Notes: generated by a model from the sequence alone, not told the origin. 64,000 bases of DNA from Lottia gigantea (GCF_000327385.1 NW_008711014.1:122458-186457), one strand, 5' to 3'. Positions 24,634 to 38,481 are shown, counted from the stretch's first letter. Translations and numbers: made by a program.

Positions 24634-27077
24634 ATCCTTTCCTTTGATAGCAAGTGATGTAATAATATTACAATATTTATGAAACTGAGTAATAAAGTCG
24701 TATAACAATATATAAGAAATGTATATAGTGATTACTGCTCTCTGTAAAAGACTGTAAAGCTAGTAATAAATTTGTCTACGAAACTTGGCACTTTTACATT
24801 TGTGAATAAATAAATATGACAATCTCCATCAAGTTATAGATTTATCTATTATTTCATGTATTTCGTTTCTTGAAAATTACAGGTTATTTATATGTAAGTG
24901 TTTATTATATTTATTTCTTTAGTTTATTTCTAACTTAGCATCAATAAATGCCACTTACGACTGGATATTTCATATGTGTTAGCCCCTGACTTCGACGAAA
25001 GATGGCCTGGACCGGTTGCTTGAATTCTTTCTATTTGACCGAGTCTACGGTATTGAATTGTAAATACACATCTGATTTGAGGATGGGAGACATTAATCAG
25101 TGAATTTGACAATGTCTTCGAATTTTAATTCTTTGTTCGAGGAAACGCAAAAGTCGTCTAAATGTCAAATTTTGTTATCTGGTTTCCGGATAAATTTAAC
25201 AGTCGTGTATAAAAAAATATAAGCCATAAGTGGTAGCCATTGTTCCTGTTGTAAACATGTCGCGTAAGACTTGTGGATCGAATATGATAAATAGTTGTTA
25301 TCTCCCTTGATTGGCTTTGAAAGCGTCGTAGGTAGGTCCCAGAATATATCCTCGTCGTAGACAGGAACTACAAATGTGTGTTTTCTGTTCTGTTAGCTTC
25401 TTTTGATTCTGTCGATATCGGTAGATTTTCATTTTGAAATATGAATCTTGATTGACGTGTCCGTTATCTTCCACATTAACCGATTTGGACTATCTCCATC
25501 GCTTTTAGATCACTACCAGACTATAGCCTTTTAATTATACACGAGTATTTCAATTATAATCGAATCTGTCCAAAACATACAGTCTGGCGGATATTACTAA
25601 GATCTGATAGTTCAGCTTAGATTTCCACAAAGTCGATATAATGTCTCATTATTGTCTTATTAATATAGGGCATCTTTGACCGAACGTGGAATGTTAACAA
25701 TGATTGCGTCATGGAATAACTTATAACCATGTATTCTTTGACCATTTTATCCGATAGAATCTTGAAATTCTGCTCTTTGATTAACGACTGAGTTGTAATT
25801 ATCCATGCATGTATACTGAGCTTCTGGATTTTATTCGCCTAGAATCCAGCTTTACCTCTAATCCTACATCCATGTGCAACAAGGGGGCATACGAACCAAG
25901 ACTCCAAATGCAATAATTTCCGTCCATGTGCAGCAAAAGTCCATACGAACTACGACTCTTATTGGCAAATATAATTAGTTGAGTGTGTCTCTCACAGAAT
26001 TTCAATATCTTGTATTGTCATAGGAATTACACCCATGTCCAATTTGATGGAAACGTACCTTTATCATGGCACCACCCTATGTTAATGTTAAACGTAGACA
26101 AACTTTACTTATACAGACTATTAAGAGCTTAAGGTTTTACTAGACTGGTTAATCCTAACTATAATTTAAAACATTGGATCATTAGTAAAGTATTAAAACA
26201 TTAGCTTTTATGATTGTCCTAGACATTTTAATATCACTCAAGTTCATCATGAAATTAATCTGAAATTACCTCCCCTATCTCAAGTCTATATCATATTTAA
26301 TCAGTGAACTGTCTGGAACATATATATATAATACAGTTGAATGCTGGAACGGTCAATGAACAGTGACGTTTCTATTGATAATTAGGTGAGGGGTCGAGTA
26401 GGAACTATAGAATTGTGAAGTGGGACTTACAGGCAAATCTTTAACTTTGCACAATGTTAAATATTTGAAAGTGGGAACTGTAAAGCCAGGTCACCTTCTT
26501 TTCTGTCAGATCAAATTTTTGAATTGGGTTGTGAATTATAAAGAATATATATATAAGAAACCGAAATTGAGTTCATAATATAAATTTATCATAATTCCTG
26601 TTTTTCTGTGAAGCTGGCACACTCTTCACGTTCCAAAGCTTGCTCCTTGAAACACAAAGGAGAGAAAAGAAACAGACAGTTCTATACAAGGATAATAACT
26701 TAGGTTCCTATTTACCACCAAACCAAACCTCATTGAACTTTCCAGGAGTAGGAAATTATGCATATTCCTTTAGCAACGATACAATATTGTTCAAATCAAG
26801 CTAGATATGATTAATATCGTACGTTTGGTATAATAACATTGGAATTATGGTAGGTATGTAGATGACAAGTTAACGTTCGCTTCCAGTGGATGCTGATATC
26901 GCGTTGGAATTATGAGGAAAGATGACTTATATACTGAACAACGTACTTCATGCGGTATAAAATATATTATATGTATCAACTATTATCTGGTCTGTCCCGA
27001 TAGTTAATTCAATAATAAAATTATGTCCTTCAACTCTGCCAATTATTACTGTTGTTAATTGGAGTGTGGTTTGAAGC
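24634..27077. other. No gene seen
   Basis: AT-rich spacer. A roughly 57-base local repeat (CCATGTGCAACAAGGGGGCA / CCATGTGCAGCAAAAGTCCA) occurs at 25870-25950. Confidence 0.35.
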
Positions 27078-27715
27078 CTTATTAATATTCTGAAGTGTAA
27101 ACAGTTTTATATGATGCAATTATGAACGTCCGGACCTCAAATCACAATGTTATATCTTGCACTCGATGTACAATCGGATTAAAAAGCAAATCTGTATAGT
27201 TTATTCCGTTTTGCAATTGTACTGCGCCTGTCCACAATCCACAGTCCGAAATCTAAATCAAGTACGGTTGCATTTGTCGCAGATAGACAAACCATGTACA
27301 CAAATCTGGTATGCCGTATTCAGTTCCAGGTAGGAATTTCGTATCATTTAACACAGGGTAATTGCCTGTGAGCTCATCTTAACAGACCCCTTGCCCCTAT
27401 TTGCCCCCCCCCCCCCCCTTCACCTAATAATCCATTGCAAGGTCACTGGATTTGGCCTATTAGCTTTATAAGATGATGGAGTTTGAGTCATCGTAATTGA
27501 CCGAGACAGAATACATGAACATAAAAGAGCTAGTGTATGAACGTCATAAAAAGAACCTTATTGATATTCTGAAGTGTAAACAGTCTAATACAATATGATT
27601 ATAAGCGTCCGGATCTCAATTCACAATTTCTTGATTATGCTTCCAGTAGACAATCTGATTAAACTGTAAATCTATATATTCTGTTTCGTGCTTTACATTC
27701 TAACAAGTACGGCTC
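27078..27715. repeat. Diverged direct duplication, two 158-base copies
   Basis: 27078-27235 and 27558-27715 share CTTATTAATATTCTGAAGTG/TAAACAG, GCGTCCGGATCTCAATTCAC and a following AATCTGATTAAA...AAATCTATAT core, with perhaps 70-75% identity by eye. Between them are a run of C (about 27405-27418) and unique sequence. The copies could be two insertions of one element or a local duplication. Confidence 0.55.
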
Positions 27716-28344
27716 AATTTATCACTAGCGCAACAGAGCATGCACGCTCACAGTAAATGAGTCAAATAACAAATATTGGCTATCTGGACTGTTGACAAAC
27801 CCAGTTGATTAATGGTGTCAGGTGCCCCCACAAAGTGAGCATGTTCTTCCAAGATTTCGTAAGAACTCAGTTTGTATTTAATAGCATAATGTATCACAGC
27901 CAAATCTCAGATTGCGACACACCAGCAATTTATCGCATCACTTTTGGGGTTTCAATTCAGATTGCAGTCTTTTGTTGACTTGTAAACGATTACTTTGTGA
28001 TAATAAAAACCTATTTAAACTGATAATTCAAGTCATTATTTAAATCTTTTGTGTAAGATTTTCTGGTGTTTCTCTATAAAACCTCAATGACAAGTAATGT
28101 AATATCACAGACTATTTTGACATCTTCAAGTTGATAGTCAATTAGCATTGAAACCTTATACTGATTCTTATAGCTTCTATTCGAGACGAGTGACTGTCAC
28201 CCTTTACAAAATAGATGACAAAAAAATCATCACTGACTGTTGACTTTTTTCTATTTCAGTTTAACAATGGAGTTAACCTACAAATACAAGACTATTCACC
28301 TGGCGCAGATCTGCGAGAAAAATACATCCTCGTTATTATCTGCT
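27716..28344. other. No gene seen
   Basis: AT-rich spacer. Confidence 0.35.
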
Positions 28345-28660
28345 CGCCATCAGGGCTCAGTTTACAGGGACAGGTTCCTCATTTTTTTGACCAAGCGTAT
28401 CTTAGTCTAAGAAAAGGGGTATTCTTTTTATTTACGCTAACCAGGAAAACTATTCAAAGCTCAACGTCAAAATTTGAGCCGTCAAATCCACATGTGTCCA
28501 GAATTATCCGCATTAGAAAGTTAAAAAGACGATACGTCCCTTCGTGAGACTCTACCATACTTAGAAAAGATATTAATAGAAATATAAAGAGAAATTCCCA
28601 GCTTGAACGTATTTTTTAAGGAATTATGCAAACCTTAATCGAACTTGATCCGATTGGATT
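28345..28660. mobile_element. Dispersed repeat, family C (copy 1)
   Basis: Shares GGGACAGGTTC near its left side with the element at 63096, and AATTTGAGCCGTCAAATCCA plus CATGTGTCCAGAATTATCCG with 47430-47700. The 110-codon open frame across it is the repeat itself. Boundaries approximate; unclassified non-coding element. Confidence 0.5.
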
Positions 28661-29302
28661 GTTAAAGTCCATTATTAGAAATTACCCTTCACGTTCAAAA
28701 CTGACTTGGTGAGAATTTTCATCAAGAACACGTATCGACAGGATGAGATAAGTCTTGAAATTACCACACATATTTCTAACCAAATCAGTCAATCAACATT
28801 TAGAAAAGGGAGTAACAAAACGGTTTCAGTACATTGAGGTAACAGTCTTTATTGACATTTATAATGGCTGAATGCATTACGAATATTTGACTTTTGATTC
28901 AAACGATTACTAAAGGGGGCATAACTCCATTTTAAATGATAAAGGCTACATTTAATTGTTCGGAGAAGATTAGATCTAATAGAACATTGCTCAATTAAAA
29001 CAGTATCGGTTAATGAACCGGGGTGAATTAATACTAAGTTTAGAAAGCTCCATTCTGTTTCCTGGAGTTTTCACTGTGTAACAAGCGAACAAAATCAAAT
29101 TTAAATATTCAAACCGTTTATTCATTTAAAATACAAAAATAATATGAAAAATAATTTAATAAATAACTATAAACACCATTCAATAAGTTTCATTCACACA
29201 CTCACAACCTCCTTTACATTATAATAGTCACACACGTTCATTAAACTAATTTATATCCAATATCATTAGAACATAGTAATATTTCGTTATTCAGCATGAT
29301 TA
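28661..29302. other. No gene seen
   Basis: AT-rich spacer. Confidence 0.35.
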
Positions 29303-29489
29303 TCATCCTCACAATGTATAGCTATTACAACTTCGCACTTTTATTCTGCCGCGGCCTCTGATTGGCTGTATTTGCATGCTTACAATCCAATCAAATCGAT
29401 TCATTTAAAAACTTTTGTCATACCTGAAAGATGACCATTGCAGTCAAGGTATAAGGCAGATTCGTAATAGCATCTAAGTGTGAAGATAC
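29303..29489. mobile_element. MITE family A (copy 4)
   Basis: Left end TCATCCTCACAATGTATAGC then TATTACAACTTCGC; right end GATTCGTAATAGCATCTAAG then TGTGAAGATA. Interior CCTCTGATTGGCTGTATTTG and ACAATCCAATCAAATCGATT match other copies. Confidence 0.65.
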
Positions 29490-29699
29490 ATGGTTATAAG
29501 TCATACAAATATTGTTGCAGTAGAGTTAATCCTTTTTTTTGAGTACTTTATTAATGCCCTGCCTTATATATCATTAGCCATTCAAACTCTCGAAAATATT
29601 GAAAAGTCCTATCACAGAGAAGTATAAGGTGTTCTGAAAAAGTAATAATGTTGTGCCATACCTCTCAAATGAATGAGCAATTTTGCAGTTGAGCAAAAA

Positions 29700-29920
29700 A
29701 TATCTTGAAAGACGGATAAAAATTGTTTAAGGGATTATAAAGAGGTTTTGCAACTATTGACAGCATCAATTTAAACCATTCCAATTTCCAGTCAGACGTC
29801 TGTGGTTCCTGCATTTACATTAAAGGTAAGCTTTATGACGTAGCTATCACAAGGATATTATAAGCAACTTATGCAATAAGCACATTTCTACAATTACAGG
29901 AATCACAGACATCTGACGAG
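29700..29920. mobile_element. Foldback element, family D (copy 3)
   Basis: Left arm GACAGCATCAATTTAAACCA / TTCCAATTTCCAGTCAGACG / TCTGTGGTTCCTGCATTTAC. Right arm AATTACAGGAATCACAGACA / TCTGACGAGAAATCGG is its complement. The centre has a degraded TGACGTAG. Its outer edge includes GGGATTATAAAGAGGTTTTG. It lies just downstream of the metalloproteinase stop codon. Confidence 0.65.
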
Positions 29921-30080
29921 AAATCGGAATGAAGCAACGAGAGAAACACAAAATATATTTGAAGTATTTTGTCAGCATGAGCAATATTGGCTGACTGTAT
30001 TGGTAAATAATATGATTTTTTCCTGAGGATAATTCCAAACCATCTCTTGTAGCCTCTGTAAGAGTTTCGAGTTTTAGAGA

Positions 30081-33000
30081 TCAATAAAACCTCCCAAACA
30101 TCCACAAACACACCAGCAACCAAACTGTTAAAGATTTCAAATCTATTCTCCCAATACTGAAATAAAAGAATAACGACGTCTAAGTGATTTGATTTCATTT
30201 TATTTATAGATATAGATGCTTTGAGATGAATATGAAATAATGTTTTGCTGTCTAACTTATAATACATGGCCTGTCACACCCGATGAGCTAGGTACTTTAC
30301 TTGACACATAGTGAACACATGGACATGGAAAAGGGTCTAACCCTAACCTCATTGCATGTCCCACCGTCAGCTCGACAAAGAGGTCATAATATAAGAGCAC
30401 AAACAGTGGCGGAGCCATTTTTACATTTGGCTCCACCATTGAGCACAAAGTATAATGGGCATAGAATTGATGTATGCCTACCTGGCAGTATTTCTCTGTA
30501 TGATGTTACAAACATTATTTAAAACATCCGGTAATCCTTCATCTCCCTCGTTCTCTATAATACTTCTTCTATTGGTGTTTAATATATCATATCTACAACA
30601 AAATATACCTCATTGTCTAAATCGTATACCATATCGGAGAGAATCTAATATTGTTTACTTGGTATATGTATGACACATCAATGGGTAAATTACTCTGCTA
30701 GTGGGCAGGATTGTCTCCGGGGCCAATCTTCAACTTACTGGCCAAGGCCAAAGACTCTAATGAATTTAAGATCAATAGAATTTAGTTATGTAAGGAACGT
30801 CGGTTGCGATATGAGTGAGTTTGCCTACCATTCAACATTCTCTTATATTATATTGAAGAGATATTCATAGCAAATTGGAGACCGAATCGTTATTAGATTT
30901 ATTTGTCAGTTTCAGCTCCTTACAAATATATAAATGAATATATACATGAGAAATATATAACATGGCCTACCTGTGATCTGTTATCAAATAAAACATGTTG
31001 TTATCACTCTTCTGTATAACATATCTTATATCTCGGGGCATGTTATAGAAATTATACTCGATATCATAGGAAAATATAGACATATATCTAACATCATCAA
31101 AATCATATTCCCACCATTTCGTTGACTGAAAAACAAATTAGACTTCGTAATGAAAACTGGTCAATCGCAGTCAAATAGACAAAGTTGATCTTAAGTGGGT
31201 TAAACGTCATTATGGAGTGGAATAGATCAGTGGCTCAACTAGATAAGTTGGGCCCCTCCCACAGAAAACATCTTTTATCATTTGCCTTCCTGCATTCTGA
31301 GACCCCCTCGAATGGAAGAATCTAGTATTTTCAGTCTGTAGTTGTTATTTCACTATAAATTGCTGGTTGATTAGTTGATTATTATTCTATATTTTGATAC
31401 ATTTGGTACTTTGCTGGGGGTGGGAATACTGTGGACTGTGTTCAACCAATCCCTATGGTAGATGAGCCACTGATATAGACGCTGACGACCTTTAACCCAT
31501 ATTTCAACATATATTCTTATTGCTTGAAAGTAATAACCCCACAGTTTTACTATTTAATTCGTCATTATGTTTTTTCATCAATAGTCGATCGTCACATCAT
31601 GTATTCGTGTCTAAAAATTTGTGCACATCCGGGTTCGAATCAGAAAATGCACACGAGCAGGCCTGTTTATGGTATTGTCACAATGAAATTATTGGTCTAG
31701 TCATCAACTACACATCATGTATGACGATAATCCTGTTAGGGCAAAGGTCGGCTAATTGATAATTGATACGTAGACTTGGTTAGGATGGGGATTACAAGGG
31801 GTCCATCCCCAGCAAATAGAATCTAACCCTTTTTGTAATGTTTCATAATTTTGAATCGTGACCCAAATCAATTCAAGTGCGAGTCTGTTTAGGCGGATGT
31901 ATACAATTAGCACTGATTGAGACGGATATCCAGACGAGATGATCAACACCGGAAGCAGTAAATTGACACGTGTTCGAAGGTCATTGATATTAAATTTGAA
32001 TTGTAGATCGTTATAAGTTTTCCTGTCTAAATCCCGCTTTTAACGGAAACATGTTGATGATAAAGGATAATTCGAGGATAATAGTTTTAAAGTGATGTAT
32101 TCGTCTAAAAATATCTTCCTATCAGCTATTATTAGACATACGTAGAGGACGTAATTTTCGATTTTCCAACTTTTAAACAAAAATACAAGCAAAGTTTTAA
32201 CGTGTACAGTCGTGTAAATATTTTCTTGTCCCAACTGTCTTGTCTTTCGTTCTTATAATCTTTGTAGATTCGTAGCTACAGGGGTTGGAAAAAGTGGATT
32301 GTCCTTGAAAAGATTCTGACAACCGACTAATTCCAATACTACAACTAAACACCATACACCATTGCCCCCCTAGATATATTAATTGCCCCTTTGAACAATC
32401 GAGTCTGGCTACCGGCCTGAATCTATGAGAAACAATATAATATTTAAGTAGTTAAGTTAATGTATAACTTACCCCAAATATTAAACTTCTCGCGCGACCG
32501 AAATCATCCATAAACGAAAGAACAAATCTGGGTTTTTCAGGGAAACGGTCATTTCTAATCTGTATCGGGTAACCTTCGTCTAGTTGTAATGTTGATTGAG
32601 TGGAATATCTCCATACTGACGAATCTGAGGACAAGAAAACAAAACCAATCTTCAGGTCAATAGAAACAGACTTTGCATAAAACTTGAAAGTTTAATGGAT
32701 ATTAGATATAGAATTTACAAACAGGATGTAAAACCTGATAGTAGCTGCTCTAATCAAAAGTGTAACATAATGTATGTCTGTAAAGATTGCATGAATTCAG
32801 GGCTGACAACTTATAGAACTCATAATCCAAACAAAATTGGACTGTATTTATACCATACCTTTTACAATATACACTTTGTCTTTATTAGGAGTTGTAAAAG
32901 CTAAATCTGGTTTTCTTGGTGCTGATTGAAACACTTCCTCTACTAGCATTGGTTGGTGGAGGTCATCTTTAACAATGTGTACAACATCATTTGCAAACAC

Positions 33001-36000
33001 AAAATATGTTCCATCAGAACCTGAAAGTTTAAAATTTTGTACTGGAACTTCAGGCTCGTTCAAAATACACGTAGTCGAAAGCTGCCGAGAAACCACTGAT
33101 CTCATTGCTGTCTTTATTAAACACTGTTTTCATAAAACTATTTATCTGCCCCATCCCTCATTCCTATTGAAAGACACAACGCTTGTAATCCCATGGCATA
33201 CCCTTTGTTCTTCTGTTCTGTTTTTGAAATGAAAACAACATCATATCCTTAAACCACTCATTTCACCAGCTCTACCTCTTGTTAGAACTATATTCCCTGC
33301 CCTTCCTAACTAATTAATAATGTCAATGAACTTTATGGGATAAACTTAAAGCGACTAATTAACTTTCTAATTGGAGATTTGAACAAATGAACAAAATAAG
33401 GGTGGTGTGATCACTTCCGGTTTCAATGGTACAGCTGAACAATTAATATTAGTCATTGATGGTGTAAAGTAGAGTGAATTCTCCTTTATCAGTTAAAATA
33501 AATTAGTTCTATCTGTTTAACTATTCAAAACTTAAACTGTTTTCTCTCGTTACAATCCAAAAGTGGAATCTCCATTGTGAAAATTGAAATGCAATTAGGG
33601 TTTATGAACTGGGAAAACAAATATAGAGACAACTGTATAATTAGCGTTTCTGGGGTAGACCAGTTTCAAATTTCGTATCATAGAGTTCTTATTCATGAAG
33701 CTGTTTGTCCCCCTAACAATTCTGCTACCTCCACTCGGAACCTCCACTCAATGACTCATACAAACGACACTGACTGTACTCTGTTAATTTATATCTTACC
33801 TTCAAGAATCTGATCTATCTGGATATAACATCGTTCTGGGTTGGATGTAGTGGTCGGTAGTTCCGTAGTAGTAGTCCGTGCCGGTCTGATAGTATACTTC
33901 GGACCCATGGTAAAGCGGGTTCTGGGTCGTGGTCGTGGTCGTGGTCTTGGTCCAATGGTAAAGGATGGTCTAAATGTACGAGGTAAGCGAGTAGGGCGAG
34001 CTGTTGGTCTGAACGGTCGTCTTTGAGAACCTACAATATATATGTTACAAATCATTTAGTATATAAGCAGAGTAGAATTGAAATGGAATGAGTTTTCATG
34101 TCATGTATGGATTCATGGACTATGAAGAATTCAGTTTGGTTCATATTTGCATCAAATAAATTCGTTTTTACACCACAGCCAAGAGAATATTTTCAGTATT
34201 TTTCACCAAAGCCCAAGAACATAGTATCAATCATTTTCATGATGTTCTTGAAATGTTGATGTAGGTAACTTACCATAAAGTTGTTGTATGCCACTAATAT
34301 CATCCATAGATAATTTTAGATTGGAAGCATCTCGATACAGAGGGTACATTAAAGACTCTTCTCTGTTGGAATGTCCTAACCCTAGAGCATGCCCAAATTC
34401 GTGAGCTGCGGCATAATACAGATCTGTTCCTTGGTCACTGTTGACCGTCCATACTTCATCATCATCAAAATGGGTATCTCCAGAAATATCAGAAGTTCCT
34501 GGCTGAAAGGCGTGGGCCAATGTGTTACCAGTGGCTGTTCCTAAATAGAAAGTATATATAGAAATAGTAAAATAGAACCTGAAACATGTTGTTACCCAGA
34601 GTTTCACGTTGTGAGATCTTCAGTCAAGTTATGTCCCTAATGAATTTGGACAATTGGTATCGGTTCTTGCGTCTACACTTCGAGAAAATTGCGTATTGTT
34701 TGCTTAAAATGAGCATAAGTTAGATCTTTAGGGTTTTTTGTGAAAGCTTTAGCTCTGAAATCAATTGTGGTGTATTATTCCTTTAGGAAGTTTCGAAAAG
34801 ACCACCGAAATACTTGGGATAGTTGAGTTGTCGGCATCCCACTCACTGTAGGGAGTTAGGGAGTTTGAAAGATAGCAATTTACTATTCAACAGTATACAC
34901 TGGAACAGGGTTTCAGCATTGTGCACTAATGTTTAGATTAAATAGAAATAAGTAATAACTTAGTGTAAACTTAGAGGAACCCTAGTCTAGTCAAATGATT
35001 TAAATAACATTTACCTTTTCCATCAAACGGGCTATTGTCACCATGATCGTATCTTTCAAATGATATCTCCATATCTGCCTTACCACCACTAACTTGTTGT
35101 ATAGTCAATGGAGTCACATCTGACCACAGTTTAAACGCTCTGTAAAACGCCGACCTGCAAAATTGAAAAAAAAATCCTTTCTGAATCCATTGGACCAAAG
35201 AAGATGGAAAATACTCTTCAGAGTACTAATCTGAAGTCGTTTGAAATATTTATATTCATACTGCGTTCACATTCTTTTTATTTGGGCGCGTGTATAAGTG
35301 ATACGTCAATATCTCTTTGATCTGAAGACGTGTCCAGAAGTAGCGAACTTCCCAGCAATCTACGTCCCTGATATAGACCATAACAATAGAATTAGACTTT
35401 ATAATTTATAAAACAAAAGAAAAGAGGTACAATAGCGTGTCATTGTGTATTTGAAATTCTTCGTTTACAAAACTGACTAAGAACTGAAGAAGTCGTTCTT
35501 TAAATAGTGTTCGACTGGGTTGCGTCAAGGTTGACACGCGAACCTTTCAGTTTACGCCCTTGATATAAACCATAATAATAGAATCATACTTAATTTATAA
35601 AACAAAAGAAAAGACGTTATGGCGTGTCATGGTGTATTTAGTACTTGAAATACTAATGTTCATATTTCGATAGCAAAACTGATCTAAAGAGATAGTTCTT
35701 TAAATAGTTTTCAGTCAAAGTTCGACCAGGTTGCGTCATCATTAGAATCGTGAACACCCCAGCAGTCTACGCCCCAAACAATAGAATTAGAGTTTATATC
35801 AATATATAAAACAAAAGAAATGGAATAAAATCTCGAGTCATGGTGTATTAAGTACTAGTCAATTGAATGATTAACACCGGACATACAAGTGAATAAATTC
35901 ACCAACTCAACTATCGAATAATATTAGGAATTATGTCACAATTGACAACTGAAAATTCCTAAGTCATCATTATATTTAAAACAATTATCATATCCTAGTG

Positions 36001-37952
36001 GTGGGATTGTGCCCCTAACTGTACTTCCACCTTAATTTTAACAAATTCAATACAATGTAACATGATTTTTATACATTTCTGTGTCAGAATGTATCAAGTC
36101 TTTCTTTTTTTCAAAAATGTTGCACATTTTGAATCTTAACCTCAAAAGTTGTCACCCCACTGTTATATTCCCAGTTTTAAATACATAATCAAATGAAGGA
36201 TGCTGCCGCAATTGACATTAATGGAAAAACCTAAATTGAAAAAGTATTGAGTCCCAAATACTGCCGTGTGTAGACCGAAATATCTGCCTCTATTCAAGCC
36301 TCGTAATAGTTACTATAGCCAACAGAGGCAAGAATAGAGACAGAGGTTTCGGACAATGCCTTATAAAGCTGACACACTCTCTCGTTAATAAGTTTACACA
36401 TGAAAATTCCAATAACAAGGATGTAAGCATGTTCCGGTTTTATTTATAAATCATTTCCTGAGCAAACTGATATGACATGACATACAGATGGTAGTGACAG
36501 TGCGAGTCTGCTGGAACTAGGGTCTATAAATAGTTTGCTGACAAACTAAACGATGGAGGGGGGATAATTTCGTACTTGAGATTCAAAATGCTAATCGCTG
36601 TAGAAGCACCAGATGTTCAAGCTTCACGTGGAGGGTCACATTGTGTGTATCGGACACATATTTTAGGGCGAAAACGTGTAGCAGCCATAAATTTCTTAGA
36701 AACACAATGGGGTTACAAATGACCCCCTCCCCATAATCTGAATCCTTTAGTACCCCCAGCTACTGGTAATTGGTGAAATGCTTCATTCTGATCATAAAAC
36801 TGTAATTATCTACCTTTGTTCCTGTTCACTCAACTGTCTGGTAAAACTGTTGATTTTCCACGTAACCCGATTACTGTTCCATTTGGTGCCAAGATGAGTA
36901 AAAGGCAAGGGCGATAACTGTCTTTTATTACGATACTGTACTTTATTGGGTAAGTCTGGTACCCCACATCGAGGTTTTGACATCAGTTCTCTGGTGGCGT
37001 GGTCTATTCGACCAGTTAATGGTAACCCATAATACATCTGGAAGGCTCTGGAGAAACAAAAGAAAACGATGAATGAACAGACGGACAACGTATTACCGTG
37101 TACAATGAGATAATCTCTATCTTCTAATGTCTAGGACAATGAATAAATGAGTGAATGAGTGAATGAAAACTTACATTATAGCTGAATTTCTTTGTCTCCC
37201 CACCACCATTTTAGCTGGTTCTTCTTTCCCGAGTTCTGTTGGTAATTTGTCCATAAAACCAAACTTCTTCATGTACTCCTGAATAAAAATTCAATGACTT
37301 CAAACAAAGATTTGGAAAAGAGAGAGCTTGATCCTCCCAACTGTACAGGCCCGGGGGGGAAATAGGCAATGTCTTGAGATATACTTTCACGCTGTATTTT
37401 GTTTTAATCAATCTTCTTGGTCGACGAATCCATATTTTTGAACTAATGTTATAAAGGTTTGAAGACACGTTAACTCTGTATAAATCAAGACGAATTTTTA
37501 CAAATGAAACTTTTGGTTGGTTGGGGGTGACAGCTGTTGGTAGTCGTGGTAGAAGGATCAAGATCAATAGGATGTTACTTTTGGTTTGGTAGTTCAGATC
37601 TTCAGAACTGGTCTGAATGAAATTCGCCCATGGTTGTGTGGCGTGAGTTACTGATTCTCTTCATCTTCAAAAACTCTTTATGATGATAAGTATTGATTCT
37701 TTGTTGGATTGGTAAGGTCTGGTTTGGTAAGGTCTGGATTGGTAAGGTCTGGATTGGTAAGGTCTGGTTTGGTAAGGTCTGGTTTGGTAAGGTCTGGTTT
37801 GGTTTGGTTAAGTAATCTGATATCAATTGAAAAAGTTGAGGACAAAATAAATATTAAATATAAACTTTTATACTTACATAATAATCCTCATCACGTGACA
37901 CAACAATATTTATACACGAAATAAACAACACTAAATATATATAGCGGTGCAT
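30081..37952 (-). CDS. Furin-type, membrane-anchored matrix metalloproteinase (568 residues, 11 exons)
   Basis: Secreted zinc endopeptidase for extracellular-matrix cleavage. Exons (minus): 37952-37878, 37278-37175, 37047-36814, 35154-35015, 34540-34274, 34030-33800, 33020-32859, 32624-32473, 31125-30971, 30592-30482, 30156-30081. All phases agree and the sum is 569 codons. Domains: signal peptide (residues 1-19); propeptide with cysteine switch PRCGVPD (C87); furin-like site RNKR (99-102); catalytic domain with [11 protein letters not shown] (H231, E232, H235, H241) and Met-turn SLMYP; an unusual Arg-Pro/Thr hinge (about 275-335); four-blade hemopexin domain bounded by C341 and C535; a hydrophobic C-terminus (553-564, [12 protein letters not shown]). 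The furin site plus hydrophobic tail place it with membrane-type MMPs; the short tail with almost no cytoplasmic part favours a GPI signal (MMP17/25-like), by inference. Exons 10 and 11 are the least certain. Confidence 0.88.
31228..31472. mobile_element. Short inverted-repeat element, hAT-like, in MMP intron 8
   Basis: Ends CAGTGGCTCA (31228-31237) and TGAGCCACTG (31463-31472) are exact complements. Flanks GAATAGAT and ATATAGAC are compatible with an eroded 8-base duplication. Non-coding interior. Confidence 0.55.
35330..35860. repeat. Three diverged copies of a roughly 180-base unit in MMP intron 3
   Basis: Copies begin near 35330, 35540 and 35755. They share CTACGTCCCTGATATAGACC-type words, then AATAGAATTAGA...TTTATAAAACAAAAGAAA, then GCGTGTCATGGTGTATT and GTTCTTTAAATAGT...GTTCGACCAGGTTGCGTCA. 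The last copy is shortened. Confidence 0.6.
37702..37806. repeat. 15-base minisatellite in MMP intron 1
   Basis: About seven tandem units of ATTGGTAAGGTCTGG / TTTGGTAAGGTCTGG. The host gene is on the minus strand, so the GGTAAGG words are not splice donors for it. Confidence 0.8.
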
Positions 37953-38481
37953 TCTGATTTATCTTTGATCTTTTCCTCTTGAATATTCTTCTTTGATGTT
38001 TCAGTCAGCTTTTGAAGTTTTGTGCAAGTCTTTCCGTTTCTCTAACTTTGAATTTTAGATGAGTTTCTTTTGATTTCCTTCTTAAGTTTCTCAAAAAAAT
38101 CTCAAAAAATACCACAAAATCACTAGTTTTTCTTTTGTTTGATGTCGATGTTAATTGTTCTATGGTTCCTTTAGTAATGAATCGAATTAAAATTATAAGA
38201 AAGTTATAAACTCGAGCAGTTTCCTGATATGACGAACGAATGGACCAGTAGCAATATCCGGGCTATGGTAGAAGTAACCTGGTCACAAGCGGAAACTTCG
38301 TGAACTCCTTATAGTTCATTTCCCATTCATCAGAAACTTGCGGCGCATTTAACAATAGGATAAATCGATTATTGATAAAAAAAAAAAATAAAAAAAATAA
38401 TTAATCCTTTACGGATTTTGGTAGCCAAATCTTACACAATTTTAATATAATTTTTTTTTTACCAATTTTATTACAACTTAC
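37953..38481. other. 5' flank of the metalloproteinase gene
   Basis: AT-rich sequence upstream of the MMP start codon, with an A-rich run at 38380-38400. I see no clear TATA box at a standard distance. Confidence 0.35.

Noticed and set aside
28215-28547. 110-codon plus-strand frame
   Set aside because: It lies in a dispersed repeat that recurs at 47430-47700 without the same open frame.
29869-30267. 132-codon minus-strand frame containing YWENRFEIF, tempting as a last hemopexin blade
   Set aside because: Its frame does not fit the phase 2 exit of the preceding exon. The phase-correct reading of the same acceptor gives the short hydrophobic tail, and the missing blade is supplied by the exon at 30592-30482.
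33577-34026. Plus-strand frames across the metalloproteinase exons (including a Val/Gly/Arg-rich one at 33841)
   Set aside because: Antisense shadows of the hinge exon and neighbouring intron.
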